64,000 nt of DNA, from contig JAJRTN010000114.1 in NCBI GenBank assembly GCA_024278275.1, forward strand, positions 1 to 64,000. Direction: 5' to 3'. Under the pieces are notes generated by a model. The model was not told where the DNA came from, made no database searches, and saw only the letters and a list, made by a program, of their open reading frames with translations. This stretch comes from Candidatus Hydrogenedentota bacterium. GTDB lineage: Bacteria; Hydrogenedentota; Hydrogenedentia; Hydrogenedentales; JAJRTN01. Below, in pieces: positions 63,082-64,000 of the stretch. The position numbers and the translations under genes were made by a program. Numbering within the stretch: the stretch's first letter is position 1; the number at the start of each line of letters is the position of its first letter.

Positions 63082-64000
63082 TCACGCGCTCTTCTCCTTG
63101 GTGGCCAGTTTCCTGCCGGAGATCGGGCAAGAAGGCTCGCAGAACTGTTGCACGACGGGTTCTTCACAGCCGCATCCGCGATACTCCTTCAGGTAGGCTC
63201 CCGCAGTCTGCGACCGAACCTCGGTGGGCGTGATTATTCCCTTGCCGTCCGTGGGACGGTTCTTCCGGGACCACTCCAATAGGGTTGCTTCAGCGAGATC
63301 ATAAGGAAGTCCCACCTTCCGCAAATGAACAGCCAGGCGAAAACACGCGACCCGCTGATTCTCTGTAACGCCTTCCTCAAGCATCCGCCTGGCGCATGGC
63401 GGGAGCATCACGGGTGACTGGAAGACGCCCAGAGATACCTGCACCTTGGAAGTGGGGTGTATTCCGACGGCAATGTCATTGATTTCGATAATCTCGTCGA
63501 AAAGCGTTTCAGGAACCAACTCGACACTATCCAGGAAATCCCATTGATTAGGGTAGGGGCGCAACGAAGCTTCAACGTCCACGAAGACCGTTCGGCCCTG
63601 AGGAACAAGACCCCCGAACAACGGCGCATATATGAAATTGCCCCAGGAGCCCGATCCGGGGTCTATCGCGTCCTGTTTGGGGAATATCTCCGTTTCGGGA
63701 TGGTCGATTTCCTCGGTGATGTGGAGGAAGACGGCGCGAGCCTTGGCAGCGTCAACGCCGTCTTCGTCCGCAAAGCCCCATACATGGAACCCTTTGCTCT
63801 TGCTGATCTCGATGTATGCCGAAAGACCATAATGTTTTGCGGCAGACACAAACTCAAGAGGCGCCGTAGGGTCGGCATGGTCAAAATCGGCCACCACGGA
63901 ACGAGTGCGATCCCCAGTCAACAGGTACACGCCATAGGGCTGTCTCCCGGTAAGATGTTTCAGCAGCACCTCGTCGGTGACAGGCTTCTTGACCTGCCAT
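63082..64000 (-). CDS. Archaeo-eukaryotic-type primase (TOTE/PrimPol-like), 5' end beyond window
   Basis: The frame is open to the right edge, so the N-terminus is missing. It reads PVTDEVLLKHLTGRQPYGVY, then the metal site VVADFDH (DxD), a KSKGFHVWGF strand with the catalytic-type His, and GNFIYAPLFGG and PYPNQWDFL, which match AEP primases of the TOTE/PrimPol type. The C-terminus has a Cys-rich part (CGCEEPVVQQFCEPSC) that may bind zinc. It probably synthesises primers for replication of the element. The broken ATPase gene follows 50 bases downstream. Confidence 0.75.
   Translation of the reverse strand, partial: WQVKKPVTDEVLLKHLTGRQPYGVYLLTGDRTRSVVADFDHADPTAPLEFVSAAKHYGLSAYIEISKSKGFHVWGFADEDGVDAAKARAVFLHITEEIDHPETEIFPKQDAIDPGSGSWGNFIYAPLFGGLVPQGRTVFVDVEASLRPYPNQWDFLDSVELVPETLFDEIIEINDIAVGIHPTSKVQVSLGVFQSPVMLPPCARRMLEEGVTENQRVACFRLAVHLRKVGLPYDLAEATLLEWSRKNRPTDGKGIITPTEVRSQTAGAYLKEYRGCGCEEPVVQQFCEPSCPISGRKLATKEKSA

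Noticed and set aside
1-64000. CRISPR arrays or rRNA genes
   Set aside because: No regularly spaced repeats and no rRNA-like conserved segments were seen.

Overview
The window is GC-rich bacterial chromosome, densely coded on both strands. Housekeeping genes (uvrC, infC-rpmI-rplT, hisA, tmk, holB, ruvX, mltG, ssrA) sit beside an unusually rich glycan and sulfur toolbox: GH84-like and GH2 hydrolases, a sulfatase-like protein, two sulfotransferases and two UroD-family methyltransferase-like proteins. That mix suggests an environmental, polysaccharide-degrading lineage near the PVC superphylum or Hydrogenedentota. This assignment is inference only; there is no rRNA in the window.

Left part (1-29.5 kb). 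A multi-PAS sensor kinase runs off the left edge, followed by a TerB-like gene. Next is a tightly coupled five-gene operon (3545-12229): a radical-SAM-like protein without cluster cysteines, a ketosynthase with His-to-Gln in its active site, an intact sensor kinase, a second kinase whose phospho-accepting His is Gln, and an NtrC-type sigma-54 response regulator. Then come a GH84-like hydrolase, a small membrane exporter, uvrC, an alpha/beta hydrolase with a histone-H1-like tail, an oppBCDF-type transporter operon ending in a DUF89 phosphatase, two sulfotransferases and a cluster of three Hsp20 genes behind a near-consensus sigma-54 promoter.

Middle part (29.5-54.5 kb). hpt and tilS overlap. 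A carbohydrate locus follows (GH2, two UroD-like genes, an AraC regulator), then a two-domain sulfatase-like protein. The infC-rpmI-rplT operon starts with an AUC codon behind a leader with an attenuator-like hairpin. It leads into hisA, tyrA, tmk, holB, a PSP1/RicT-type gene, tatD and a pabB-pabC fusion, facing ruvX-mltG on the other strand. A secreted Asp-box protein precedes ssrA. Several families of short hairpin-forming or inverted-repeat elements fill the gaps. One 50-bp element occurs three times, including upstream of uvrC and of ssrA.

Right part (54.85 kb to the edge). An integrative element is inserted at the 3' end of the tmRNA gene. It carries a tyrosine integrase, small DNA-binding proteins, nrdD-nrdG, a primase-helicase-type ATPase gene and an archaeo-eukaryotic-type primase. 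The element is decaying. The integrase has an in-frame TAA between its arm-binding and catalytic parts. nrdG is split by a 1385-bp IS with a 5-bp target duplication. The ATPase gene carries two frameshifts, both explicable as slippage of 7-bp units. The far end of the element lies outside the window.
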